A stretch of DNA of 64,000 nt from a bacterium (GTDB lineage: Bacteria; Hinthialibacterota; Hinthialibacteria; OLB16), in contig JAJVIK010000009.1 in assembly GCA_022072055.1 (NCBI GenBank), positions 62,001 to 126,000 on the forward strand. Reading direction: 5' to 3'. Under the pieces are notes generated by a model. That model was not told where the DNA came from, made no database searches, and worked only from the letters and a program-made list of their open reading frames with translations. The number at the start of each line of letters is the position of its first letter. Positions within the stretch are counted from its first letter, which is position 1. A program made the translations under genes and the position numbers. This document shows positions 1-8,218 of the stretch, in pieces.

Positions 1-2
1 TC

Positions 3-506
3 TTTGTGTATCTCAAGGAGGGGGTGTCCGGGGAGTTCCCGCCCCCCAAGGAGCCGGTGGTTCTGGATCAGGTCGGCTGCCACTATGTCCCGCACGTTTT
101 CGGCATCCAGGTCGGCCAGCCGCTCACCTTGCGGAACAGCGACCCGCTGCTTCATAACGTTCACATCATTCCCAAGGAAAACAAGGAGGCCAACATCGGA
201 ATGCCGCTGGTGGGGGACCTCCCGCATGTGTTCGACAAACCCGAGGTCATGATCACCATTAAGTGCGACATTCACAACTGGATGTACGCCTTCGCGGGGG
301 TTATGCCGCATCCCTTCTTCGCCACCACCGCCCCCGATGGAGCCTTCGAGATCAAGAATGTCCCCGCCGGGGACTACAAGATCGCCTTCTGGCACCGCCG
401 CATGGCCGAGCAGGTCCTCGACATTCAAGTCGCGGAGGGCCCCATGGAACAGAATGTCACCTTCAATGAGTCCATGATCAAGGGAAGAAAGAAGAAGGCC
501 GAATAG
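3..506 (+). CDS. Cupredoxin-like protein with carboxypeptidase-regulatory-like domain (5' end outside window)
   Basis: The reading frame is open to the window edge, so the true start lies upstream. The visible part carries a blue-copper-like core: NSDPLLHNVH supplies a candidate His ligand and KCDIHNWM supplies Cys, His and Met in the order typical of type-1 copper sites. It is followed by a short beta-rich segment (APDGAFEIKNVPAGDYKIAF) of the carboxypeptidase regulatory-like fold. Such proteins are often called methylamine-utilisation or plastocyanin-like. It sits 33 bp upstream of the fused oxidase gene on the same strand, so a role as a periplasmic electron carrier or copper protein for that oxidase is likely, but this is inference. 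The C-terminus is lysine-rich (KGRKKKAE). Confidence 0.75.
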   Translation, partial: FVYLKEGVSGEFPPPKEPVVLDQVGCHYVPHVFGIQVGQPLTLRNSDPLLHNVHIIPKENKEANIGMPLVGDLPHVFDKPEVMITIKCDIHNWMYAFAGVMPHPFFATTAPDGAFEIKNVPAGDYKIAFWHRRMAEQVLDIQVAEGPMEQNVTFNESMIKGRKKKAE

Positions 507-539
507 CGAATCTGGAAAAGTGACAGCAGCGGCGTGGCA

Positions 540-3014
540 ATGCCTCAGAGCGAACCCGTGGAACGGGTGACACAGATCCAGCGCCGGCCGTTAGCCCGGC
601 GCTTCCTCCGCCAATATCTCTTCTCCACCGACCACAAGACCATCGGGATCCAGTATGGCGTGACCGCCATGCTGTTTCTCCTGGTCGGATTCGGTCTGGT
701 TCTTGTCATGCGCTGGGCGCTGGCCTATCCGGGATCGCCGTTGCCGGAGTGGGCCCAATCCTGGGTGGGTGACAAGAATCTCCAATCCGGGGCGCTCAAG
801 CCCGAGTCTTACAACCAGTTCGGCGCGATGCATGGGACCATCATGGTGTTCTTGGGGATTGTCCCGCTGGCGGTCGGGGCGTTCGGGAATTACCTCGTGC
901 CGCTCATGGTCGGCGCCCCCGACATGGCGTTCCCACGGCTGAACATGGCCAGTTACTGGGCCTTCCTCGCGGGTGGGGTGGTGATGCTCGCGAGTTTTTT
1001 CCTCCCGCTCGGGGCGGCCAACTCCGGGTGGACCGCTTACCCGCCGCTGGCCTCCCTCTCGCCCGGCTCGGGACAGACCTACTGGCTCGTTGGAATTGTC
1101 CTTCTTGCGACCTCTTCCCTGCTCGGTTCGATCAATTTCATCACCACGATCGTGCAGCTCCGCGCCAAGGGGCTCGCCTGGATGCGTCTGCCGTTCTTTG
1201 TCTGGGCCCAGCTGGTGACCGCCTTTCTGCTGCTGCTCGCCTTTCCCCCGCTGGTGGCCGCGGGGGTTCTCCAGCTCATGGACCGAGTGGCGGGAACCAG
1301 CTTCTTCTATCCGTCGGGCCTCTTCTTGGGCGCGGAGCAGCTCGCGGTCTCAGGCGGAGGCAGTCCGCTCCTGTGGCAGCATTTGTTCTGGTTCCTGGCG
1401 CACCCCGAGGTGTATGTCCTGATTCTCCCCGCGATGGGCATTGTGGCGGAGATCATCGCCAACAACACGCGCAAGCCGTTGTGGGGCTATCGCTCGATGG
1501 TCTTCGCGGCGCTGTTCCTCGGATTCATGTCCTTTATTGTCTGGGCGCACCACATGTACCTGACCGACATGGGGACCTCGATCAGCGCCTTCTTTCAGGC
1601 CACCACTCTGATCATCTCGATCCCCTCCGTGATCGTGGTCTCCGCCTTGGTGGTGAGCCTGTGGGGCGGTTCGATCCGCTTCAACACCCCGATGCTTTTC
1701 GCGCTGGCGTTTCTCCCGATGTTCGGTCTCGGCGGTCTCACCGGGCTGCCGCTCGCGCTGGCCGCCTCGGACATCCATCTGCACGACACCCTGTATGTCA
1801 TCGGGCACTTTCATTACATCGTGGCGCCGGGAACCCTCTTCGCGCTTTTCGCGGGGGTGTATTACTGGTTTCCGAAGCTTTCCGGGCGGCGAATGAGCGA
1901 ATGGCTGGGCATCCTCCATTTTGTCCCCTCCTTCGTGTTCATGAACGGCATCTTTTTCCCGATGCTGATCCAGGGCATGGGTGGAATCTCGCGCCGTCTC
2001 TATGATGGCGGGGCAAGCTATCAGCATGCCCAGCACCTGCTCGGCTGGAACGAATTCATGTCTCAGTCCGCGTGGTGGCTTGGCCTCGCGCAGATCCCAT
2101 TCCTCCTCAACCTCGCATGGAGCCTGGTCGCGGGGAAGCGCGTCGCGGAGAACCCCTGGGGGGCGACCACCCTGGAATGGAGCGCGCCTTGGCCCCCGAT
2201 TCACGGGAATTTTCCGGCCCCTCCGGTGGTCGAGAGGGGACCCTACGAGTATGGGGTCGGCGGGGATGCGGCGGCCTTCTCGCCGCAGGGTCTCGCGCCT
2301 GCTCCCCCACCTCAACCCTCCGCCGGCCTGACCCCACCCCAACCCTCCCCGCGAGGCGGGGAGGGAGCTATTTCCACTCCCCTCCCCGTGCACGGGGAGG
2401 GGTCTGGGGAGGGGGAGGAGCCGATCCCCCACACAGTCACCATTCGCCCCGACACCGGAACCACCAATCCCAAACTTGGGATCTGGCTCTTCCTTGCCTC
2501 GGAGATCATGCTCTTCGGCGCGCTGTTTTCATCGTATGTGCTCTTGCGGGTCAACGCGGGAGCGGAGTGGGGCGAACATGCCGCGCGTCTCAACCTCCCC
2601 CTGGCCACCTTCAACACCGCGATCCTGATCACCTCCAGCATCACGATGGTCTACGCCTGGCTGCAGCTCCTGCTCAAAGACCTTGGCCGGTATCGGCTCT
2701 ACATGGGGCTGACCATCCTCCTCGGACTTGTCTTTCTGGTGGCGAAAGGCTTTGAGTATGGCGAGAAATTCAGTCACGGCCTGCACCCCTCGGAGAGCAC
2801 CTTTCTGGCCATTTACTTCACGCTGACCGGCCTTCATGGTCTCCATGTGCTCGGGGGGGTGCTGGTCAACGGGTTTCTCCTTGGTCCCGGCTCAAGACTG
2901 TGGACCACCGCCCCCGCGCGGTTCACCAACCGGGTGGAAATCGCCGGGGTTTACTGGCATTTTGTGGACTTGGTTTGGATCTTTCTCTTCCCGACACTGT
3001 ATCTCTTGGGGTGA
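540..3014 (+). CDS. ctaDE: Cytochrome c oxidase subunit I + III fusion (aa3/caa3 type)
   Basis: This is a heme-copper terminal oxidase with subunit I (about residues 20-560) fused to subunit III (about 635-826), as in Thermus-type caa3 enzymes. Numbering here is from the alternative GTG at 534. Heme a and a3/CuB ligands are visible: His100 in FGAMHG, His290 in HPEVY, the His339-His340 pair in WAHHMY, and His425/His427 in GHFHY. The subunit III part begins at PKLGIWLFLASEIMLFG and ends YWHFVDLVWIFLFPTLYLLG. The linker between the halves contains a translated palindromic repeat (2331-2420). ATG 540 is chosen over GTG 534; neither has a clear Shine-Dalgarno. Subunit II is not in the window and is probably just upstream. 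Confidence 0.95.
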   Translation: MPQSEPVERVTQIQRRPLARRFLRQYLFSTDHKTIGIQYGVTAMLFLLVGFGLVLVMRWALAYPGSPLPEWAQSWVGDKNLQSGALKPESYNQFGAMHGTIMVFLGIVPLAVGAFGNYLVPLMVGAPDMAFPRLNMASYWAFLAGGVVMLASFFLPLGAANSGWTAYPPLASLSPGSGQTYWLVGIVLLATSSLLGSINFITTIVQLRAKGLAWMRLPFFVWAQLVTAFLLLLAFPPLVAAGVLQLMDRVAGTSFFYPSGLFLGAEQLAVSGGGSPLLWQHLFWFLAHPEVYVLILPAMGIVAEIIANNTRKPLWGYRSMVFAALFLGFMSFIVWAHHMYLTDMGTSISAFFQATTLIISIPSVIVVSALVVSLWGGSIRFNTPMLFALAFLPMFGLGGLTGLPLALAASDIHLHDTLYVIGHFHYIVAPGTLFALFAGVYYWFPKLSGRRMSEWLGILHFVPSFVFMNGIFFPMLIQGMGGISRRLYDGGASYQHAQHLLGWNEFMSQSAWWLGLAQIPFLLNLAWSLVAGKRVAENPWGATTLEWSAPWPPIHGNFPAPPVVERGPYEYGVGGDAAAFSPQGLAPAPPPQPSAGLTPPQPSPRGGEGAISTPLPVHGEGSGEGEEPIPHTVTIRPDTGTTNPKLGIWLFLASEIMLFGALFSSYVLLRVNAGAEWGEHAARLNLPLATFNTAILITSSITMVYAWLQLLLKDLGRYRLYMGLTILLGLVFLVAKGFEYGEKFSHGLHPSESTFLAIYFTLTGLHGLHVLGGVLVNGFLLGPGSRLWTTAPARFTNRVEIAGVYWHFVDLVWIFLFPTLYLLG
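2306..2420. repeat. GC-rich palindromic repeat (REP-like) inserted in frame in the oxidase linker
   Basis: Two strong inverted repeats lie side by side. At 2343-2365 a 10-bp stem (ccctccccgc/gcggggaggg) closes a gag loop. At 2379-2402 there is a perfect 24-nt palindrome with 12-nt half-site cccctccccgtg. A near-direct repeat (2306-2322 and 2333-2349, two mismatches) precedes them. The element is translated in frame as a linker rich in Pro, Arg, Gly and Glu (motifs PQPSPRGGEG and PLPVHGEGSGEGEE), quite unlike flanking oxidase sequence. This composition matches dispersed palindromic elements seen in many GC-rich genomes, but copy number cannot be judged here. Confidence 0.75.
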
Positions 3015-3343
3015 ACCGACGCATGCAGCCGACCACGACCGTTGAAACTGTCCATCGCCAAGCGCGCCTCTGCGCTGGAGTGTTTGTCGCCCTCCTGTGC
3101 CTGACCGGGATCACCGTGGCGGCGAGTTTCTGGCACATCGGGCACGCCGCAAATGTGATCCTCGCGCTGGCCATCGCCACGGTCAAAGCCGCGCTGGTGG
3201 CGATTTTCTTCATGCACCTGCTGGGTGAACAGCGCTATGTTCGCGCCATGGCGGCCCTTGCCGCCATCCTCCTTTTCGCCTTAATCGCGCTGGTGGTTTG
3301 GACTCACCTCGATCCCATCGGAGGGGCTCGTGGGATCGCTTAA
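3011..3343 (+). CDS. Cytochrome c oxidase subunit IV-type membrane protein
   Basis: This small protein of about 110 residues has three hydrophobic segments (LCAGVFVALLCLTGITVAAS, ANVILALAIATVKAALVAIF and MAALAAILLFALIALVVW). The sequence KAALVAIFFMHL is the hallmark of the prokaryotic cytochrome c oxidase subunit IV / CyoD-like family, an accessory subunit that helps assemble or stabilise the catalytic subunits. GTG at 3011 overlaps the stop codon of the upstream fused oxidase gene (GTGA), which favours translational coupling; ATG at 3023 is an alternative start. It lies in the expected place directly after subunit III. Confidence 0.85.
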   Translation: MNRRMQPTTTVETVHRQARLCAGVFVALLCLTGITVAASFWHIGHAANVILALAIATVKAALVAIFFMHLLGEQRYVRAMAALAAILLFALIALVVWTHLDPIGGARGIA

Positions 3344-3530
3344 GGTCTTTCACCTTGTCTTGATCCTGGCTTCGGCGCTCCTTGCCTTGGGTTGCGGGTT
3401 CGCGGGACTGTGGGCGTATCTATCGTATCGACAGGAGCAGGCGCTCGAGGCCGCAAGCCTGGGATTCGCCGCCTCGGTGGGGCTGGTTATTTACGCGGCC
3501 CATGTTTACAGACTGTTCCGAACGCTCTAA
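3330..3530 (+). CDS. Small two-helix membrane protein of the oxidase operon
   Basis: A 66-residue protein starts at GTG 3330, overlapping the end of the subunit IV gene by 14 bp. Two hydrophobic stretches (LVLILASALLALGCGFAGLW and LGFAASVGLVIYAAHVY) predict two membrane helices. The family is not recognised. Position and overlap indicate it is the last gene of the oxidase operon, so a small accessory or assembly protein is the simplest idea. The sequence shows no heme- or metal-ligand motif. Confidence 0.6.
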   Translation: MGSLKVFHLVLILASALLALGCGFAGLWAYLSYRQEQALEAASLGFAASVGLVIYAAHVYRLFRTL

Positions 3531-3539
3531 ATCTAGCGC

Positions 3540-4277
3540 ATGCAACGACGCGCCTTTCTCGAGACCACGATCCTTGCCGCCCTCGCGGCGGACCTCATTC
3601 CCACGCGCCGCGAGCCATCGAGCGCCCAAGCGCGCCAGGAGGACTTCATGACCCTGAACATCCAGGATGGAGAGACTGTCTTGTTCCAGGGGGACAGCAT
3701 CACGGATGCGGGCCGCGACCGCGAGAACGGCGATTCGCTCGGCGGGGGCTATGCAATGATGATTGCGTCCTGGCTCTCAGCCGCCCATCCGGAGCGGAAG
3801 ACGACCTTCCTCAATCGGGGCATTAGCGGAAACCGAGTGGTGGATCTCAAGGGACGTTGGCGGTCGGACTGTCTGGACCTTAAGCCCGACTGGGTCTCGA
3901 TCCTCATTGGGGTCAATGACACCTGGCGCCGCTATGATTCCAACGATCCGACATCCACCGAGGACTACGAACGCGGGTACAGGGACCTCCTCGATCAGGT
4001 CTCGAAGCAGCTCAAGGCCAAGCTGATCCTCCTTGAACCGTTCCTCCTGCATGTTTCCCCGGAGGTGAAGCGGATGCGCGAGGACCTGGATCCCAAGATC
4101 GAGGTCGTCCGGAAACTCGCCAAGGAATACCAGACCAGGCTCATCCCCACGGATGTTCTCTTCAGCGAGGCCTGCGCGCACCGTCCGGCGGACTTCTGGG
4201 CGGCGGATGGGGTGCATCCCACTCCCGCCGGACATGCCCTCATCGCGCAGGCCTGGATCCGCGCGGTCTCCGGATAG
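3540..4277 (+). CDS. SGNH/GDSL-family hydrolase
   Basis: The four SGNH blocks are present: FQGDSITDAG (nucleophile Ser), NRGISGNRV (Gly), GVNDTW (Asn) and DGVHPTPAGH (Asp-His). The family hydrolyses esters, commonly acyl or acetyl groups on sugars; substrate is not predictable. The first residues (MQRRAFLETTILAALAA) look like a short Tat-type leader with RRxFL, suggesting export. An alternative start is ATG 3648, which has a very good AGGAGG at 3637-3642 and would give a 209-residue cytoplasmic enzyme of usual family length. The annotated start has no clear ribosome site, so the start remains open. It follows the oxidase operon by 9 bp but is functionally unrelated. Confidence 0.88.
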   Translation: MQRRAFLETTILAALAADLIPTRREPSSAQARQEDFMTLNIQDGETVLFQGDSITDAGRDRENGDSLGGGYAMMIASWLSAAHPERKTTFLNRGISGNRVVDLKGRWRSDCLDLKPDWVSILIGVNDTWRRYDSNDPTSTEDYERGYRDLLDQVSKQLKAKLILLEPFLLHVSPEVKRMREDLDPKIEVVRKLAKEYQTRLIPTDVLFSEACAHRPADFWAADGVHPTPAGHALIAQAWIRAVSG

Positions 4278-4368
4278 TGGGTGCGCGCCGGGGAACAATT
4301 CGACGGTGAAGAGGCCTTAACCTAGTCCGAGCGGACCGGTTCTTCAGTGATTCCACTCCTCCTTGGTC

Positions 4369-5268
4369 TCAGCGATTCCCGGCTCGGTGCGGCGCGCGCC
4401 CCAGCGCCTCCAGAAGCAAGAAGTAGATCCCACGCAAGGTGATTCCGAGGAGTGTGGTCAGATCGATCAGCGGGATCTCCAGGCTGTAGTGCTTCTTGAA
4501 GAAGGTGTACATGCTGCGGTGACGCTCCCACAGGGCGCGGAAGCGGTTTCGTCCCGTGGAGCCGCCCACCTCATGCCGGATCACCGCCGAGGGTTCGTAC
4601 ACCACCTTCTTGCCCGCTTGGTGGAGACGGTAGCAGAGGTCCACATCTTCGGCGTACATGAAGAAGGCCTCATCAAACCCGCCAAGTTCCTCAAAATCCC
4701 CGCGCCGCATGAGAATCGCCGCCCCGCTGATCCAGTCCACCTCGCGGCGCGCTTCATGATCCCAATTTGTGTGGAGGTATTCCGTTGAGTAAGGGTTTGT
4801 GGGAAACAGGCGCGTCAACAGCGAGTAGCGGTGCCCGAGCAGGGTCCGATACCCCGGAAAGGTCCGACAACTGAATTGAACCTCCCCCTCCGCGCCGACA
4901 TTCTTAGGGCCGACCGCCCCGACCTCCGGATTCGCCTCCAACAATGCCACCAGCGAGTCGATGGCGCCCGGCGTGACCTCCGTGTCCGGGTTCAGAAAGA
5001 AGAGATACTTCTCGCGCGCTCCTCGGACCGCGCGGTTGTTCGCCGCCGAAAAGCCGATGTTATCCGGCATTTCCAGGAGGGTGACCCCCTTGAAGCGCGA
5101 CACGACCTCGCGGATGGGCTGAATCCGCGCGGAGTTGTCGGCCACCACAATCCGATGGGGAGCGGCCGGCGGATGGGCCTCGAACGAGGCCAAACAACGC
5201 GACAGCAGCGCCGGAGCGGCGTAGTGGACAATACTGATAAGGACTGTGGGTTCCTCGCCCGATGACAT
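4369..5268 (-). CDS. Family 2 glycosyltransferase (rhamnosyltransferase-like)
   Basis: A GT-A fold glycosyltransferase of 299 residues. It has the N-terminal nucleotide-binding start VLISIVHYAAPALLSRCLASF, the DNIGFSAANNRAV motif typical of bacterial rhamnosyl/galactofuranosyl transferases, FFLNPDTEV as the metal-binding acidic motif, and the acceptor-side GGFDEAFFMYAEDVDLCYRL. The C-terminus has a hydrophobic stretch (LLGITLRGIYFLLLEAL) that may anchor it to the membrane. Likely role is cell-surface polysaccharide synthesis. It stands alone, divergent from the VWA gene at 5483 and convergent with the SGNH hydrolase. Confidence 0.88.
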   Translation of the reverse strand: MSSGEEPTVLISIVHYAAPALLSRCLASFEAHPPAAPHRIVVADNSARIQPIREVVSRFKGVTLLEMPDNIGFSAANNRAVRGAREKYLFFLNPDTEVTPGAIDSLVALLEANPEVGAVGPKNVGAEGEVQFSCRTFPGYRTLLGHRYSLLTRLFPTNPYSTEYLHTNWDHEARREVDWISGAAILMRRGDFEELGGFDEAFFMYAEDVDLCYRLHQAGKKVVYEPSAVIRHEVGGSTGRNRFRALWERHRSMYTFFKKHYSLEIPLIDLTTLLGITLRGIYFLLLEALGRAPHRAGNR

Positions 5269-5482
5269 GGTCGGGGATTATGCACACGCCCCCGCCTCTT
5301 GCGCCACCTTCTACCCTTTCGTGCGCCGGTTTGGTAACTTGGAAAAGGACAGAGTGGGAGCGGAGGGCTCTCATCTGAAAACCGGGACCTGATCCAAGCT
5401 CCCTGAGAGACAAGAAGTTAACCATCTTTATCTCAGGTTCTGACTGAAGTTTGGGGGAGAAAAACCGATACTGGAGGATACC

Positions 5483-6607
5483 ATGAAACCAAGGTTCCTT
5501 GGGTTCGGGGTCCTCTGCATGGCGGTTGCCTTCTCTCCCGCGCATGCGGAGCTCCTCTCCAAACTGCTCGGCGTCCTCGCCGGACCCTCATCCCCCTATG
5601 GGGTGGCGGTTCCACGTCCCCTTGGGGCCACCGGGACTGTGGAGCCTTCTCCACCAGCGGCGCTGGAGGAACTCCCCCAGGATTTTTCCCCGAGCGAGGG
5701 GGATGGGGTTCCTGTCCCGACTTGGGATTTCAAGCGACTCGACATTCTCGGAGTGGACCGCACTCAGTTCCCCGAAATCCTGGTCCTGTTCGCGGCCAAG
5801 GATGCGATGGGGTTTCCCGAAACGAAGGTCGACCGAGACCTGCTTCGTCTGACCGAGGACGAGGCCCCACAACCCGTGCTGGGAGTGGAGCCGACCATCC
5901 CGACCCGTCACCCCGGAGACCCGCTTTCAGTCGCGATCCTGATCGACAGCAGCGGGAGCATGCAGCGCTACCTGGACAGTGTTCAAGCGGCGGCCATCCG
6001 TTTCACCCAACGATTGCGCGAGGGCGACCAAGGCGCGGTGGTGGGCTTCTGCAACCAGCCGATCTTGCTCACCCCGCTCACCGAGAAGAAATGGAAGCTG
6101 GAGAAGGGGATCCACAAAATCTCCCCGCGCGGGTTCACCGCCATGTATGACGCGATCCGGATGGGTGCGCAAAACCTCAAGGATTGCGGCGGCACTCGCG
6201 CCATGGTCCTGATCTCGGATGGACGCGATGAGGATGGGACCGGGCGGCAGCTGTCACGGACCTCGCTGGAGACCGCGATCAGCGCCGCCAAGAAGGCCAA
6301 GATGCCGGTCTTCGCCATCGGCATCGGACAAGATGTGGGACGCCCGATCTTGGAGCGCATCGCGGATGAGACCGGCGGCGGGTATTTGCACTCCCCGGAA
6401 GGCCAGGACCTGGACCGTCTCTACACCGAAATCGCGCGCCGTCTGGGGCGCGGGGATGAGGGGTACTTCAAGCTGGTGTATCGAAGCACCCACCCCGAGA
6501 AGGATGGTTCGACCCGCACCATTGTCTTGTGGAATGACAAGACGCGCGCGGTGGCGAATTACCCGGCCCCGCGCGGGCTGCTCTGGCCGCTCACCAAGGG
6601 GTTCTAG
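5483..6607 (+). CDS. Secreted von Willebrand factor type A domain protein
   Basis: The start at 5483 has a clear GGAGG six bases upstream. An N-terminal signal peptide (LGFGVLCMAVAFSPAHAE) is followed by a proline-rich spacer and an N-terminal beta domain, then a VWA domain from about residue 150 with an intact MIDAS motif (LIDSSGSM), the downstream Thr loop (SPRGFTAMYDAI) and the Asp loop (LISDGRDEDG). VWA domains bind metal and mediate protein-protein contact. The layout resembles secreted VWFA-related proteins of Acidobacteria and relatives. Neighbours give no functional hint. Confidence 0.85.
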   Translation: MKPRFLGFGVLCMAVAFSPAHAELLSKLLGVLAGPSSPYGVAVPRPLGATGTVEPSPPAALEELPQDFSPSEGDGVPVPTWDFKRLDILGVDRTQFPEILVLFAAKDAMGFPETKVDRDLLRLTEDEAPQPVLGVEPTIPTRHPGDPLSVAILIDSSGSMQRYLDSVQAAAIRFTQRLREGDQGAVVGFCNQPILLTPLTEKKWKLEKGIHKISPRGFTAMYDAIRMGAQNLKDCGGTRAMVLISDGRDEDGTGRQLSRTSLETAISAAKKAKMPVFAIGIGQDVGRPILERIADETGGGYLHSPEGQDLDRLYTEIARRLGRGDEGYFKLVYRSTHPEKDGSTRTIVLWNDKTRAVANYPAPRGLLWPLTKGF

Positions 6608-6619
6608 CGGCTCCCGCTC

Positions 6620-6904
6620 TCATTGCTCGAGGGGGGTCCTGGCCTCCAGGTTGAAATGGGGGGATTCCTCAGGGGTGACCAGGTTCAGAAAAGCCAGCAT
6701 CTGCTTGTCGTACATCTCGGCGTGCTTCGGATCGAGCAGATTGAGGCGATACTCATTCAGCATGATGAGGGAAGCGTCAAACCAATCCTTCCAGCAGTTC
6801 TGGCACACATTCTCAAGGATCAAGTCGGACAGGGGGCCGGGATAGGGGGTTTTCTCGAACTTTCCCTCCCTCGCCCCACAACGCGTGCATGTGAATTCCG
6901 CCAT
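6620..6904 (-). CDS. YggX-like Fe(2+)-trafficking family protein with two CxxC pairs
   Basis: The 94-residue protein matches the YggX / Iron_traffic family core: PYPGPLSDLILENVCQNCW, then MLNEYRLNLLDPKHAEMY and KQMLAFL. YggX proteins protect iron-sulfur clusters and labile iron from oxidative damage. Here CTRC near the N-terminus and CQNC within the core form two CxxC pairs, whereas classical proteobacterial YggX has a single conserved Cys, so this version could bind zinc or iron in a ribbon-like knuckle (inference). ATG 6904 is chosen because GGAGGG lies just upstream; the frame itself extends to 6931. Confidence 0.8.
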   Translation of the reverse strand: MAEFTCTRCGAREGKFEKTPYPGPLSDLILENVCQNCWKDWFDASLIMLNEYRLNLLDPKHAEMYDKQMLAFLNLVTPEESPHFNLEARTPLEQ

Positions 6905-7039
6905 GGCTCGCTCCCTCCATCCGGGTTTCACCCGGTTTCCTTGATCTTAGCGTCCCCCGGTCTGAAAAGGAGGGGGCGCGACCCGGTCTGAGTTGGTGTA
7001 TCATGGAAGGGTTGGACCGTGGCCTTGGGAGTCCGCTCG

Positions 7040-8212
7040 ATGTTCAGGAAGCGCTTGCGCCAGTCGATACTTCTTGTTCTCACCATCGCCTTCTTCATCA
7101 TGGCGCTCCCCGCCCATTTGTTCCATGGGGCCCCGACCTACAAGATCACCGACCTGGGAATCGAAACCGAGCCCTTGACCTCGCTCTCCAATCCTCCGAT
7201 CTCCGCGCTCAATGACCGCGGGGAGATTGCGGGGACCATTCAGGTTGAGGGGGTCTGGAACGCCTTCTTTTGGAGCGGGTCAGGGGGGCGCCGAGTCCTC
7301 GAACTTCCGGACAGCACGGGCGCGCGCGCCCTTCACCTCAACAACCATTCCGTGGTGACCGGGGTCTACACCGACCTGGAGGGGGAATCGAGGTCCTTCG
7401 CGTGGAAGATTGACCCCTCGGGCCAGGACAGCTTGGCCATCGGTTTTCCGGGGACGGCGGGGATGGCGATTGATGACCAGGGACGAGTCCTCGGAGGGTT
7501 CGAGGAGCGGGGTCGGCGGCACGCCTTCATCTGGAGCGCGAGCGAGGGAATGAGCATGCTCGAGGTTCCGGAAGGACGCCGAGTTGTGGGCGCGGCGATG
7601 ACCCCCTCGGGAGAGGCGCTGATCACGGCGCGCGCGCGCGAACGGATCCAGTACACGCTCTTCTTCCTGGAGCGGGGCGGGGCCTTGCGAGAACTCGGAC
7701 AGGAATTCCCCCTGGCCGGCGGCGCCCTGGACATGAACGCCAAGGGGGAGTGGGTCGGGGCAAGACGCATGGGCGGCGGGCCTTCCCGTGGGCCTTGGGG
7801 GGCGCGCAAGGCGATCCTCGGGAACTCCCAGGGCGAGTTTCAGGATCTCCCCGCGGAGCGCGCTCAGACCAGCGCGGCCAACGGAATCAACGACAAAGGG
7901 CAGATCGTGGGAATGGTTCGAAGCTGGTCCCGGTTCGAGGAAATCGCCGTCCGGATCCTCGGCTTCGTGGATTCCCGTTTCGACACTCGCTTTGTCCCGA
8001 GGTTCCGCCAGCGCGCCTCGACTCTAGCGGTCCTCTGGAAGGATGGGGAACTCATTGACCTGAACGATCTGATTCCGCTTGAATCCGGGTGGATCGTTGA
8101 AGAGGCCCTGGACATCAACAATTCCGGTCAAATCGCGGGGAGCGGGAAGTTCGAGGGAAAGAGCCGCCTGTTTCTCATGTCTCCCATCGAGCGGATCGCC
8201 AAGGCCGAATGA
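7040..8212 (+). CDS. HAF-repeat extracellular protein
   Basis: The N-terminus (FRKRLRQSILLVLTIAFFIM) is a signal peptide or anchor. The rest consists of repeats of the HAF type: alternating phrases such as ALNDRGEIAGT, LNNHSVVTGVY, IDDQGRVLGGF, INDKGQIVGMV and INNSGQIAGSG, separated by HAFIWS- or AFFWS-like segments. These repeats occur in predicted extracellular beta-propeller-like proteins of unknown function. An in-frame GTG at 7019 with GGAAGG upstream is an alternative start, adding seven residues. The gene is convergent with lptG and six bases from it, with no operon partner. Confidence 0.82.
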   Translation: MFRKRLRQSILLVLTIAFFIMALPAHLFHGAPTYKITDLGIETEPLTSLSNPPISALNDRGEIAGTIQVEGVWNAFFWSGSGGRRVLELPDSTGARALHLNNHSVVTGVYTDLEGESRSFAWKIDPSGQDSLAIGFPGTAGMAIDDQGRVLGGFEERGRRHAFIWSASEGMSMLEVPEGRRVVGAAMTPSGEALITARARERIQYTLFFLERGGALRELGQEFPLAGGALDMNAKGEWVGARRMGGGPSRGPWGARKAILGNSQGEFQDLPAERAQTSAANGINDKGQIVGMVRSWSRFEEIAVRILGFVDSRFDTRFVPRFRQRASTLAVLWKDGELIDLNDLIPLESGWIVEEALDINNSGQIAGSGKFEGKSRLFLMSPIERIAKAE

Positions 8213-8218
8213 GCGGCG

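Noticed and set aside
1350-2432. Minus-strand open frame of 360 codons
   Set aside because: It is antisense to the oxidase gene, with no recognisable domain.
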